The translations under genes were made by a program, and so were the position numbers. Below, piece by piece: positions 53,925-63,694 of a DNA stretch of 64,000 bases. Every line of letters begins with the position of its first letter. Position 1 is the stretch's first letter. The notes below the pieces were generated by a model. That model was not told where the DNA came from and searched no databases. It saw nothing but the letters and a program-made list of their open reading frames with translations. The stretch is from positions 18,499 to 82,498 of the forward strand of contig NZ_PPSW01000015.1 of NCBI RefSeq assembly GCF_005876835.1, in the 5' to 3' direction. The DNA is from Pseudoalteromonas phenolica. Its GTDB lineage: Bacteria; Pseudomonadota; Gammaproteobacteria; Enterobacterales; Alteromonadaceae.

Positions 53925-55985
53925 ATGGGTGATTTTGAAAAGGCATTATTTTTCTTAATTTTTAGCTTGGTCATATTTGATGCCAATGCACAAAACCGAA
54001 ATGCGGACACACAAACCTTTAACGGTCATAGTGTAAAACAAAAAGCGGTGTATAGATTATCACTGCAAGATTTACTTAACGTAAAAATTGCCACCAGTAC
54101 ACTCACCGAAAAGGCCATTACTGACATTCCCTCCCCCGTCACTGTCTTTACTCGACAAGATATTGATGCGTCTGGCCTACGATATTTACACGAAATATTA
54201 GAGTTTGTACCGGGCTATCAAGTTACACGCTACAGTAATTATCCTTACGAGTACTCGGCCTCCTCACGCGCACTGACCTTTGGCGCGTCGAGTAAAAAAA
54301 TTCTATTTTTACTCGACGGCCATAAAATCAACGGTCCGCGTTCAGGTAATGCAGCACATTTAGCGAACTTTGTTTTAGCACATATTGAACGACTAGAAAT
54401 TATTCGCGGTCCTGGCTCTTCAATTTATGGTAGTAATGCGTTTACAGGCGTTATCAATATCATTACAAGAAAAACCGAAAAGTCTGTCAGTTTAGCAACG
54501 GGCAACGACATCGATTACGATTTATTTGTAATCCAGTCTGGTCAACAAGATAACTATAACTGGAATTTTCAAGCAAATCGTATAGAAGCGTCAGGTAGCG
54601 ACTACATACTTAATAATACCTTTACTCAGCAACCTTTACATACTCAAGATCCCTATAACTTAACGACATTTCATGCCCAAGTACATAATCAAAACAGCGC
54701 TTATACCATTCATTTTAGGCAGCTTGATATGACTGAGTTTTATCATATCGCCCGTACCAGCAACGAGCATAATTTTTCACGCCATAATGCCCTGTTATTC
54801 TTAGCCGAGCATCAGTTGAACCTATTTGACAGCATTCAATCACGTCTGCAGTTTGACTACCTACAAACCACATTAAAAAATGGCAACCAAAGTACGCCAA
54901 GCGGCGTGTTTAGTAAAATCAGCGAACCGAGCAGTGACGCGCCTTTATTTGGCTATGGGGTATTTGAAGACTTTAGAGCTGCACTTGCTTTACATAACAA
55001 CTGGCAAGCAACTAAAGAGTCGAGTTTGCAATTTGGCTTTGAATGGCAAATTAACAAAGAACAACGTGCCGAAGGATTTACCAATTACGACCTACCCGCA
55101 TTACTGAATCAAAGTTACCCTATTCAGCATTACCCTAATGTTGACTATAAAACACAAATTGGCGGTGAAACTTCGCAGCCTTTCATTGGCGCTTATGCGC
55201 AGTATCAAACATCATTCGCGAAAATAAATTGGGTTATTGGTGGCCGGTTTGACCGCTACCCAGACCTAAAAACACAATTCACACCGAGGCTTGGGGCCGT
55301 CTATTTAGCTAATAACAACTGGCAATACAAACTGCTTTATGGCGAAGCCTTCAGAGCACCAGAGCTCAGTGAGCTAACTTTATTTAGCGGCATCACTCGA
55401 AGTGGTAACGCAAACTTAGAAAGTGAATCGATTAAAACCACCGATTTCATCGCACAATTCACAGGCGAGCAACTGCTATTTTCGGTTGACCTATTTTATA
55501 ACCATTTTTCAGACCCCATTATCAATGGTTTGGTGAGTGAGAATCTGGCTGGCCAAGTGAACTCAACCGATCAATATGGTCATGGCATAGAAACTGAGCT
55601 GGTTTGGGAGTTACAAAACAATGTAAAACTAAGAACAACAGCCACCTACTTCACAAAGAGACCTATTTCTGCGTTTAGAGATTCAAAAGCATTAGCAAGT
55701 ATTCAGCTAGAGCATTCACTAAACAACTTAACCTATCAATTATCTGCAACTTATCGCTCCAACAGAGAGACACCAACCTCAACAGAGCTGAATAACAATA
55801 TTGCTGGTTTTTGGTATCTCAGGGCATATCTGCACTATCAATTAAATCCTAAGCTATCCTTAAAGCTTGGCGTTAATAATTTACTCGATGATGCGTTGTA
55901 TAACCCTTCTACTGTACCGGCTCACCCTAAGGGCATACCGTTAAAGGGTCGCAATGGTACGCTAGAGCTTAATTGGCAATTTTAG
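53925..55985 (+). CDS. TonB-dependent receptor linked to a sensor kinase
   Basis: The protein is about 686 aa from the ATG at 53925; a TTG three codons earlier is less likely. A signal peptide at about 1-22 (ending DANAQ) is followed by SLQDLLNVKIATSTLTEKAITDIPSPVTVFT, the plug (about 65-165: LHEILEFVPGYQVTR, KKILFLLDGHKINGP, IERLEIIRGPGSSIYGSNAFTGVINIITR), and a barrel ending LELNWQF. The N-terminal LSLEDLLN-type motif is common in receptors paired with YfiR or signalling proteins. A YfiR-histidine kinase gene begins within about ten bases, so the two are co-transcribed. Confidence 0.9.
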   Translation: MGDFEKALFFLIFSLVIFDANAQNRNADTQTFNGHSVKQKAVYRLSLQDLLNVKIATSTLTEKAITDIPSPVTVFTRQDIDASGLRYLHEILEFVPGYQVTRYSNYPYEYSASSRALTFGASSKKILFLLDGHKINGPRSGNAAHLANFVLAHIERLEIIRGPGSSIYGSNAFTGVINIITRKTEKSVSLATGNDIDYDLFVIQSGQQDNYNWNFQANRIEASGSDYILNNTFTQQPLHTQDPYNLTTFHAQVHNQNSAYTIHFRQLDMTEFYHIARTSNEHNFSRHNALLFLAEHQLNLFDSIQSRLQFDYLQTTLKNGNQSTPSGVFSKISEPSSDAPLFGYGVFEDFRAALALHNNWQATKESSLQFGFEWQINKEQRAEGFTNYDLPALLNQSYPIQHYPNVDYKTQIGGETSQPFIGAYAQYQTSFAKINWVIGGRFDRYPDLKTQFTPRLGAVYLANNNWQYKLLYGEAFRAPELSELTLFSGITRSGNANLESESIKTTDFIAQFTGEQLLFSVDLFYNHFSDPIINGLVSENLAGQVNSTDQYGHGIETELVWELQNNVKLRTTATYFTKRPISAFRDSKALASIQLEHSLNNLTYQLSATYRSNRETPTSTELNNNIAGFWYLRAYLHYQLNPKLSLKLGVNNLLDDALYNPSTVPAHPKGIPLKGRNGTLELNWQF

Positions 55986-55993
55986 GTATGGGC

Positions 55994-57886
55994 ATGAAAT
56001 ATCTCTTTCTTTCAACACTCTGCATTGTGGTCATGCTAAGTAGCTTTAACAATAATGCAGAAGAGACTCTCTCTGAACAAACCCTAAAATCAGCGTTTAT
56101 TGGTCAGTTTAGTCACTTTATAAATTGGCCAAACAGCCCTAAACAATTGAATGTCGCATACATGGGCAATGACGACCAATACTGGCAGGCCCTTCAGAAT
56201 ATGGCGAGCTCTGGGGCGTCTAAATACGCTTTAACATTAAGCCGTATTTCTAATGCCGAACATGTACTTTTAACAGACGCACATATTTTAGTAATAGGAC
56301 AAAGCCACAATAGATATATTTCTGGGATTAATGCCTTGTTAGGCGACCGAGCAACATTGCTCGTCAGCGAATATGTCACTGATAACAAATTGATTGGCAT
56401 TAACTTTTATAAAACCAACAAGCAAACGCTGTCTTTTAACCTTAACCGCTACAACCTGCTGTATCAGGGACTCTCTATCAGTGAAGATATTGTCTTGCTA
56501 GGTGGGTCTGAAATTGATGTTGCCCATATGGTTAAAGAAATGACCTCAAAACTTTCAGACTCAGCCAAGCAAATCGATAAACTAAACAGCCATATAAGAA
56601 CTCAAGAAATCTCGATTACTGAAAAGCAAAAACAAATTGAGAAAAAGCAACAAAGCATCAATTTAAAAAACCAAGAACTAGAGCTGCTAAGTGAAAAAAT
56701 CAAACAGACTCAGTTTGATCATGAAAAGCAATTAGACGACCTTGCCAGTCAACTTGCACAGAAAGAGCACCTTCTTGAAGATAAACAAAATAAAGTGAGC
56801 GATACTCAAAATGAGCTTGATAAAATGAACGAGCAAAGTCGCAAATTAACAGCGCTTATTGATAAAAACCAACAACACATTGAACAACAAACCCAAAAAT
56901 TAAGTCGTTTATCAAATGGCCTCAAAGAAAAAGAACAAGCGTTGCAGGTAAAAGAAAAACAAGTAGAACAAACCACCAATGTGCTATTTATTAGCCTAGG
57001 CGCATTGATAGCTTTTGCTGTGCTGGCAGCAAACCTATGGTATTTGTCTAAACGTAAACAAGCCCTAAACAAGCTACTAGAAGCACATAACGAAGAGCTC
57101 GAAAACATCAACCAGCAACTTATAACAACACAAAAGCAGCTCGTTGAATCCGAGAAAATGGCGTCACTTGCCGGCTTAGTAACAGGTGTGGCGCATGAAG
57201 TTAACACACCACTAGGGGCTGCAATAACAGCAGTTACTCACTTAAGCGCGATTTCGACAGAGATTTATTCAGATTTCAAAGATAAAAAACTATCAAGCCA
57301 AAAATTTGAACGTATTCTTGAGGAGCAGCTACAAGCAACCGATATCATTTTCAAAAATTTGTGCCGTTCTGCAGATCTGATCAAAAGCTTTAAGCAAGTG
57401 TCCGCTGATCAGGTATCCGAAGCAGCCAGAGAATTTGAAATAGGAGATTATCTCCATGAAATCATCACGAGCTTAAAACATGAGCTTAAACGCGCCCAAG
57501 TTCATGTTTCTATTCGCTGTGATTTTCAAAAACGTATTTACACTTATCCCGGCGTTTTTTCTCAGGTGCTCACCAACCTTGTCATTAATTCACTCATTCA
57601 TGGCTTTAAATCTCAACAAGCTGGGCACATCCAACTCGAAGTAAAACAAGAAAACGGACACCTCTTCATTCACTACCAAGACAATGGATGCGGCATAGAT
57701 AAACAGAATTTAGATAAAATTTTCGACCCTTTCTTCACCACAAACCGAAATTCAGGCTCGACAGGGCTGGGCTTAAGTATTTGCTATAACTTAATCACTC
57801 AAAAAATGCAGGGAAATATCACCTGCTTAGAAAGTGAAAACGGCGCACACTTTGAGCTGTCTTTTCCTTTTACCATTCAAACCTAA
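55994..57886 (+). CDS. YfiR-like (DUF4154) periplasmic sensor histidine kinase
   Basis: The protein is about 630 aa; the ATG at 55994 has AGGT before it, and the ATG at 55988 is an alternative. After a signal peptide, residues about 25-175 form a YfiR/DUF4154-type domain (LKSAFIGQFSHFINWP, VLVIGQSHN, GINFY, FNLNRYN). A long coiled coil (about 185-335, many Gln and Lys) leads to one membrane span (about 338-357) and a kinase core: GVAHEVNTPLGAAI (phospho-His), NLVINSLIHG (N box), DNGCGID, FDPFFTT and GSTGLGLSICYNLI. It follows a TonB receptor, so outer-membrane uptake could feed a periplasmic signal to it. No response regulator is adjacent. Confidence 0.88.
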   Translation: MKYLFLSTLCIVVMLSSFNNNAEETLSEQTLKSAFIGQFSHFINWPNSPKQLNVAYMGNDDQYWQALQNMASSGASKYALTLSRISNAEHVLLTDAHILVIGQSHNRYISGINALLGDRATLLVSEYVTDNKLIGINFYKTNKQTLSFNLNRYNLLYQGLSISEDIVLLGGSEIDVAHMVKEMTSKLSDSAKQIDKLNSHIRTQEISITEKQKQIEKKQQSINLKNQELELLSEKIKQTQFDHEKQLDDLASQLAQKEHLLEDKQNKVSDTQNELDKMNEQSRKLTALIDKNQQHIEQQTQKLSRLSNGLKEKEQALQVKEKQVEQTTNVLFISLGALIAFAVLAANLWYLSKRKQALNKLLEAHNEELENINQQLITTQKQLVESEKMASLAGLVTGVAHEVNTPLGAAITAVTHLSAISTEIYSDFKDKKLSSQKFERILEEQLQATDIIFKNLCRSADLIKSFKQVSADQVSEAAREFEIGDYLHEIITSLKHELKRAQVHVSIRCDFQKRIYTYPGVFSQVLTNLVINSLIHGFKSQQAGHIQLEVKQENGHLFIHYQDNGCGIDKQNLDKIFDPFFTTNRNSGSTGLGLSICYNLITQKMQGNITCLESENGAHFELSFPFTIQT

Positions 57887-58272
57887 CCAAAACTGGCCCA
57901 AAATAACAAAACACTAAAACCTATCGAGCTTATGGCTATTAAAACGAGATATTTAAGCGCAGGCGGTACAAACCGCTGTGCAAATTGACGATGTTTTTGC
58001 CAGGGTATCACTAACAATCCAAGAGTTGTCCCTATCAAAACCCAGCCAAATACACTAAAAACGAACTCCCATTTCATATTTTCAGCATTCAAAGTTAAAG
58101 CTGAGCCAGCCACCAAACGACAAGCCATTTCTGTAAAATGGGCTTTCGGTGAATGAGCAAATGCGAGCAAGAACGTTTTTACACGCTCAGGCTTAATCAA
58201 AGCCAAAAGACCAAATGCGATAAAATATCCACTCAAAAGTGCAACTATCCATTGCGCCAAGTCACTCATCAT
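57883..58272 (-). CDS. Small four-span membrane protein
   Basis: The 129-aa inner-membrane protein has hydrophobic segments near 6-25, 48-62, 67-87 and 104-125, and a conserved-looking first loop (ALIKPERVKTFLLAFAHSPKAHFTEMACRL). It resembles short uncharacterised membrane proteins of gammaproteobacteria; I cannot name the family. Its stop overlaps the convergent kinase stop by four bases. Transcribed alone, toward the kinase gene. Confidence 0.65.
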   Translation of the reverse strand: MMSDLAQWIVALLSGYFIAFGLLALIKPERVKTFLLAFAHSPKAHFTEMACRLVAGSALTLNAENMKWEFVFSVFGWVLIGTTLGLLVIPWQKHRQFAQRFVPPALKYLVLIAISSIGFSVLLFWASFG

Positions 58273-58453
58273 TTTAATCCTACATGTTACTTTTTATATC
58301 GTCCGCAAAACGAACACAAACCTGTTTCTAAAAAAATAAAAACGTTAACTTTGTAAACAACAAAATAATAATTAGAAAATAAAGCAACAAGAAAAAGAAA
58401 ACTTAATAAAAAACCACAATAAGTGAATGTTAATTCTTTATTTTTGAATAAAC

Positions 58454-60976
58454 ATGAGTAGAATCACCGTTCTCAAAATGACGTTCAAATTAACTATGAG
58501 GTTTTACGTGTTCTCGCTTTTTCGTCCTTCAATGATTGCCCTTGCAGTCTCTACTGCGGTTTTACCAAGCACATTTGCACACGCGCAAACTCAGCCTAAT
58601 ACTGAGTTAAAAGCGCAACTTTCTAAAGAGATTGAGACTATTCAGGTAACGGCAACACGACGAAAAGGCACTGTACAAGAAGCACCACTCAATATTACAG
58701 CGGTCGACAATGATGTGATGAAGCAGCAAAACATCACTGATCTTGAATCTGTATCACGCTGGGTGCCAGGTTTAACCATTACCGATCAGGGCGGCCGTGA
58801 AAGCTCTCCCATCATTGTTCGTGGTTTGAATACAAATTCATCTGAGCGCGCCTCTGATTCTGGTACGGTTGCCACTTATTTAGGTGAAATCCCATTGAGT
58901 GTTAATCTACGTCTAACCGACATCGAACGTGTAGAGGTGCTGATTGGCCCACAAGGCACGCTTTATGGTGCGGGCACATTAGGCGGTGCTATTCGCTATA
59001 TGCTAAAAGCACCTGAACTTGATTACACTGAGGTACAAGTTAGCGGCGACGTGTTTGCCCTATCTGAAAGCGACGGCCAAGGCGGCGAGTTTGGTGCGGT
59101 TTTAAACTTGCCATTGATTGAAGATACATTGGCACTGAGAACGAGCTTTAATCATTACACTAACCCAGGCTATATTGATTACAACTATGTTGTTAAAACT
59201 CCGGGTGTTAGCAAGCCAGATATTGACTGGAACAACTCAGAAGAAGTCGCACAAAACATCACCCAACATAAAGATGCCAACGACGAAAGCATTACCACAG
59301 CTCGCGTTTCTCTTCGTTATCAGCCATCTGATGTGTTTGAAGCGACGCTAAACTACTTTTATCAAAAACAAGAAAACGGCGCGAACAGCATTAGCCAATA
59401 TCAAAGTTTGGCGAGCAGCAATCCACTTGCTGACAAAGTTGGTAAATACGAGTCTGCCTATCGCGTATTAGAGCCAAACATCCAAGAAGATGAACTACTC
59501 AGCCTTGAATTAAAAGTAGATTTAGATTTTGCAGAGCTTGTTTCTGCAACGGGTTTAACCGACTACGAACAAGTGGGTCAACGTGACCAAACCGATCTGC
59601 TTTACGATATCTGGCCGGGTTACGCTGACTTCCCAAGCTTTACTGCATTAACCGACGACACCAGTGAAGTGAAAAACCTTACACAAGAAATTCGTTTAGT
59701 GTCGAAAACCGACACTGCATTAAATTGGATAGCCGGTGTCTATTACAACAAAACAGAAGGCAGCTCAGACGACCGTGAATATACGCCGGGTCTTAGCGAT
59801 TTTTGGGGCGGCGATATTACCAATATCGAAAAAGACTTAGAGTATTTAGCACTCGGTGAATACGACAATAAAGAACAAGCTATTTTTGGTGAAATTGGCT
59901 ATGCGTTTAGCGATAAGCTAAACGCCACCGTTGGTGCACGTTTTTATGAGTACGAAGTAAAATCGCTGTCTGGCGCTGTTACACCGCTATACACAGGAGA
60001 TATTAGCAGCATCAGCCAAGTTCCAATGGAACTTGTTGAAGCCAGCGACAATGGCTCACTATTTAAGTTTAATGTTGATTATAAGTGGGACAACAACATC
60101 ATGACCTACTTCACTATCAGCGAAGGCTTTAGATTAGGCGGCGGTAATGGCGTAATGTCATGCCCTGAGGTATTGCCTGATCAACAGATCATTTGTGCAT
60201 TGCCACATGAGGTGGATTATAAGCCAGATACCACCACCAACTATGAGTTAGGCTTAAAATCGACGTGGTTCAAGAACAAGCTACATTTGAACATCGCAGC
60301 CTTTAATGTGCTGTGGAATGATGCACAAATTCAAGCAACCACGGTTAACGGTGAAGCCATTATTTCGTCAAATGCCGGTGAAGCTCAGAGTAAAGGAATT
60401 GAATTTGCGACTCGAGCAATATTAACCGATAACTTAAGCACGTATTTAACCTATTCATATGCCGATGCAAAATTAACGCAAGACGCACCTGCCCTGTTTG
60501 CCGTTTTCTCTGAAGACGACTACAGCAGCGAAGAAATCGCCAAATATCAACTTTACTACGATGGTGAAAAAGGTGATAGATTACCGGGTGCGCCAAAGCA
60601 TCAGTTGTCATTTGGCATAACCTACAACACCGACGTATTGGAAGATAAACTGCTGACTATCAATTATGGCTTAACAGCACAAAGTGATGTGATCACCAAA
60701 GTGGGCTTAAAGGCAGATGGTGAAACTTTAGCGGGCTACGCTATGAGCAATTTGAGCTTCAGACTTGCCGGTGAAGCTTGGTCAACGACCCTATATGTGA
60801 ACAACTTATTCGATAAATACGCGCAAACCTCGGTGCGTCGAGATAAGTCTTGGGCGGGCGAAGGCAAACATCCAGAGCTTTCAAAGGCACTGCCTGAGCT
60901 TCAACGTGTGTACGGACACTATGTCACTACACCACGCACTATTGGTGTTAAATTTGACTACCAGTTTGAGCTATAG
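58454..60976 (+). CDS. TonB-dependent receptor, first gene of a sulfotransferase operon
   Basis: The 840-aa outer-membrane receptor has a signal region ending FAHAQTQ (start uncertain: ATGs at codons 1, 9 and 15). The TonB box-like ETIQVTATRRKGTVQEAPLNITAV is followed by the plug (about 85-190: LESVSRWVPGLTITDQGGRESSPIIVRG, IERVEVLIGPQGTLYGAGTLGGAIRYM) and a barrel ending GVKFDYQFEL. It is of the FecA/'TonB-dependent receptor' type widespread in sphingomonads and Alteromonadales. The sulfotransferase gene begins on the base after its stop codon, so the pair is tightly coupled. Substrate unknown. Confidence 0.92.
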   Translation: MSRITVLKMTFKLTMRFYVFSLFRPSMIALAVSTAVLPSTFAHAQTQPNTELKAQLSKEIETIQVTATRRKGTVQEAPLNITAVDNDVMKQQNITDLESVSRWVPGLTITDQGGRESSPIIVRGLNTNSSERASDSGTVATYLGEIPLSVNLRLTDIERVEVLIGPQGTLYGAGTLGGAIRYMLKAPELDYTEVQVSGDVFALSESDGQGGEFGAVLNLPLIEDTLALRTSFNHYTNPGYIDYNYVVKTPGVSKPDIDWNNSEEVAQNITQHKDANDESITTARVSLRYQPSDVFEATLNYFYQKQENGANSISQYQSLASSNPLADKVGKYESAYRVLEPNIQEDELLSLELKVDLDFAELVSATGLTDYEQVGQRDQTDLLYDIWPGYADFPSFTALTDDTSEVKNLTQEIRLVSKTDTALNWIAGVYYNKTEGSSDDREYTPGLSDFWGGDITNIEKDLEYLALGEYDNKEQAIFGEIGYAFSDKLNATVGARFYEYEVKSLSGAVTPLYTGDISSISQVPMELVEASDNGSLFKFNVDYKWDNNIMTYFTISEGFRLGGGNGVMSCPEVLPDQQIICALPHEVDYKPDTTTNYELGLKSTWFKNKLHLNIAAFNVLWNDAQIQATTVNGEAIISSNAGEAQSKGIEFATRAILTDNLSTYLTYSYADAKLTQDAPALFAVFSEDDYSSEEIAKYQLYYDGEKGDRLPGAPKHQLSFGITYNTDVLEDKLLTINYGLTAQSDVITKVGLKADGETLAGYAMSNLSFRLAGEAWSTTLYVNNLFDKYAQTSVRRDKSWAGEGKHPELSKALPELQRVYGHYVTTPRTIGVKFDYQFEL

Positions 60977-62506
60977 ATGAACATAGCCAGTCAAGTGAAA
61001 CAATACCTTACAAAGGGCGCGCTCACCAAAGCGCATCCTTTGTTGGTGTCTTGGTTACAGCAAGACCCCCAAAACCCTCAAGCTTGGGGGTTTCTGGCTG
61101 AGCTGAATTTACTCGCTGGCGATAAAAGCAAAGCGCTTAAAATTATTAGTAAATCACTGAGTTTAGCGCCGTCATTGCCAATGACACTTCAGCTTGCTAA
61201 AACCGCGTTGCTGGCTGGCGATCACCAACAATGTGACAATATACTCAAAGGCTTAACCTTAAGTACAGCGCACCCACTTTCAGCCTCTGCAATAGAGCTA
61301 GATTTAGCCGCTAATTTATGGCTTCGCCTAAACCAACCATATCAAGCACTCAGTTTATTCGAGCAAGCGCATTCACTTGATGATTTGAACACAAACATTA
61401 GTTTAAATTACGCGATATGCTTAAAAATGGCAGGCAAAATACAAGGTGCTGAAAAGTTATTTGAATCTATAATAAAGCAGCAGCCTTTACACGAATTGGC
61501 CCATTTATCACTCGCTGAGCTCAAAGCTGACAAATCGAATACTATTCCTATTGCTTTAGAAAAGGCGCTCGAAAAGAAGCCACAAAGCCAGTATCTCAAT
61601 TATGCCAAAGCCTTATATCTAGAAGCACAGAAAGACTACAAAGCTGCATGGCAAGGTTTTAAGCTAAGTAAAGAAACTGTAGCGCAAAGCGTTCAGTTTG
61701 AAACAAACGCCCACCATCAGTTTTGTTTACATCGCATTCAAAGCTCTATTAGTGAAAAGCTTGATGCGTTTATTACAAATACGTCCAAAAACCGTAACCA
61801 AGCTGTAGACCCTATATTTATCGTCGGCATGCCCCGCTCTGGTACCAGCTTGTTAGAGCAGCTTTTAGCAACGCAACCACGGCTCAAAGCGCTTGGTGAG
61901 CTGAGTTTTTTACCTCAATTACTAAACATCAAAGCGGGGTTTTATAAACAAACAAAATTAACCCTTTCGGATACTCCTGAATTACTACTTAAGCAATATA
62001 CTCAACTACTTAACCAAGACAACAAGCAAGCAGATTTGCGACAAAATAATATTAGAGGCATAGATAAACAACCGTTTAACCTCTACTTTGTCGACGTGAT
62101 TTTGAAGCTGTTTCCGAATGCAAAAATCATTTGGCTAGTGCGTAATAAATTCGATACCTGTGTCGGTAACTTTAGGCAAGCCTACCAAGTAAACAGTCCT
62201 TTTCATCATTACAGTTTTGATTGGCAACATATCAATGCGCTTTATGATGACTTCATAAAGTTGGGCACCCATTGGGAGCAGACCTTTAGCGAAAGCTTTA
62301 TGCGTGTCGATTATGAAAATTTAGTGAGCGAGCCTAAAACACAACTCTCTGCGCTGTTTCACTTTTTGAATGTAGAAGCCGAGGACGACCCCCTTGAATT
62401 TCATCAACATAATTACTTTTCAGCAACCGCCAGCAAGCTGCAAATAAGACAGCCTCTAAACACACGTTCCATCAATAAGTTTAAGAGTATTTATCCTACA
62501 AACTGA
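60977..62506 (+). CDS. TPR-containing sulfotransferase
   Basis: The 509-aa protein has tetratricopeptide repeats in its first 240 residues (for example NPQAWGFLAELNLLAGDKSKALKIISKSLSLAPS) and a sulfotransferase domain after about 270. Its PAPS 5'-phosphosulfate loop is DPIFIVGMPRSGTSLLEQLLA (Arg-Ser-Gly-Thr core), and the 3'-phosphate region lies around KIIWLVRNKFDTCVGNFRQAY. It transfers sulfate from PAPS, perhaps to a peptide, lipid or glycan. There is no signal peptide, so it acts in the cytosol. It starts directly after the TonB receptor stop. TPR-sulfotransferase and TonB receptor pairs recur in marine and sphingomonad genomes; the reason is not known to me. Confidence 0.88.
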   Translation: MNIASQVKQYLTKGALTKAHPLLVSWLQQDPQNPQAWGFLAELNLLAGDKSKALKIISKSLSLAPSLPMTLQLAKTALLAGDHQQCDNILKGLTLSTAHPLSASAIELDLAANLWLRLNQPYQALSLFEQAHSLDDLNTNISLNYAICLKMAGKIQGAEKLFESIIKQQPLHELAHLSLAELKADKSNTIPIALEKALEKKPQSQYLNYAKALYLEAQKDYKAAWQGFKLSKETVAQSVQFETNAHHQFCLHRIQSSISEKLDAFITNTSKNRNQAVDPIFIVGMPRSGTSLLEQLLATQPRLKALGELSFLPQLLNIKAGFYKQTKLTLSDTPELLLKQYTQLLNQDNKQADLRQNNIRGIDKQPFNLYFVDVILKLFPNAKIIWLVRNKFDTCVGNFRQAYQVNSPFHHYSFDWQHINALYDDFIKLGTHWEQTFSESFMRVDYENLVSEPKTQLSALFHFLNVEAEDDPLEFHQHNYFSATASKLQIRQPLNTRSINKFKSIYPTN

Positions 62507-62611
62507 AAAGGCAAGTTATTAAAAATAAATAAAGAAAAGCTAACAAAAACAAGCTAGAGGAAAATTCTTGCCTATACTTTACCTATGCAAGCACGCTATG
62601 TAGGAGAAGTT

Positions 62612-63694
62612 ATGACTAAAAACAGGATTGACGCGCTCACCGGCATTCGTGGCATTGCTGCTTTATGGGTGTTATTACACCATTTGGTTAGTCAGTACCC
62701 TTTGCAAGGTAAACTCCCCGTTCTAGTCGAACACATCGCTGAAAAAGGCTGGCTTGGTGTTGACTTGTTCTTCATTTTAAGCGGCTTTGTGATTGCGTAT
62801 GTTCACCATAAAGACTTTGCAACCCAAATCACAGCCAACACCATAAAACAATTTATGGTTAAGCGTATTGCGCGAATTTATCCCGTACACCTACTGACCA
62901 CATTATCGCTCGTGCCCATCTATTTTGGTGCAAAATGGGCGTTTGGTTACGACTCTCCTGTGAATGCTTTCTCACTTGAAAAGCTGCTTTACAGTGTGAG
63001 TTTAACCAATGGTTTTGGCTTTCATGATTCCTTGGGATGGAACGCCCCTTCTTGGTCAGTCAGCTCGGAGTTTTTAGCCTATTTGGCCTTCCCATTTTTG
63101 GCCGCTTTGCTGCTTAGAAAACAACTTTCAGCATTGTTGTGCTTTGCCTTAATTGCCGCGATTTTTACCATCACTACCTCTATCGGTTGGATATTAACAG
63201 ATATGAATAGCTATATTGCAGGCTGGGAGTGGGTATCGATGCGTGTTTTGTCAGAGTTTATTTTTGGCATGCTTATATTTCAGCTTTACCGCTTAAATTT
63301 TAAAGCCCCATTTTGGCTGTTTGCGATACTCTCTGCGCTGGTCATCGTCTATATGAGCGTGATTAACGCCGAAAGCAGATGGGATTGGGTCATGGTGCTC
63401 ACCTTTGGGGTATTAATTTATGCGCTCACAAACTCTGAACACGCTATAAGCCGCATTTTAGCCTCAGCTAACATGAAATATTTAGGCGAAATCTCCTACT
63501 CTATCTATTTATGCCATGGCGTGGTGTTTATGGTATTCAATAGTGCCCTACCCAAACTAATGCCAAACTTTGAGGGGCTTTTCTTACTTATTCCCATATT
63601 AATTTATGTGGTCGCTACGCTGGTTGTTGCGCACTTTATGTATAAGCTGGTTGAGATCCCCGCACAGGCTTATTTAAAGAAGAAATGGCTATAA
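62612..63694 (+). CDS. Acyltransferase family 3 membrane protein (OafA/YrhL-like)
   Basis: The protein is 360 aa from the ATG at 62612, which has a strong ribosome site (AGGAG); the frame opens nine codons earlier. It has about ten membrane spans. The start IDALTGIRGIAALWVLLHHL has the conserved Arg and His of the family, followed by GVDLFFILSGFVIAYVHH and NAPSWSVSSEFLAYLAFP. These enzymes O-acylate surface polysaccharide or other extracytoplasmic acceptors. It lies 105 bases after the sulfotransferase gene on the same strand, so a joint role in decorating a surface molecule is possible but unproven. Confidence 0.92.
   Translation: MTKNRIDALTGIRGIAALWVLLHHLVSQYPLQGKLPVLVEHIAEKGWLGVDLFFILSGFVIAYVHHKDFATQITANTIKQFMVKRIARIYPVHLLTTLSLVPIYFGAKWAFGYDSPVNAFSLEKLLYSVSLTNGFGFHDSLGWNAPSWSVSSEFLAYLAFPFLAALLLRKQLSALLCFALIAAIFTITTSIGWILTDMNSYIAGWEWVSMRVLSEFIFGMLIFQLYRLNFKAPFWLFAILSALVIVYMSVINAESRWDWVMVLTFGVLIYALTNSEHAISRILASANMKYLGEISYSIYLCHGVVFMVFNSALPKLMPNFEGLFLLIPILIYVVATLVVAHFMYKLVEIPAQAYLKKKWL

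Noticed and set aside
56806..57207. 133-codon Cys/Ser-rich antisense frame in the YfiR-kinase gene
   Set aside because: It results from reading the coiled-coil and kinase codons backwards; the plus-strand gene has intact kinase motifs.
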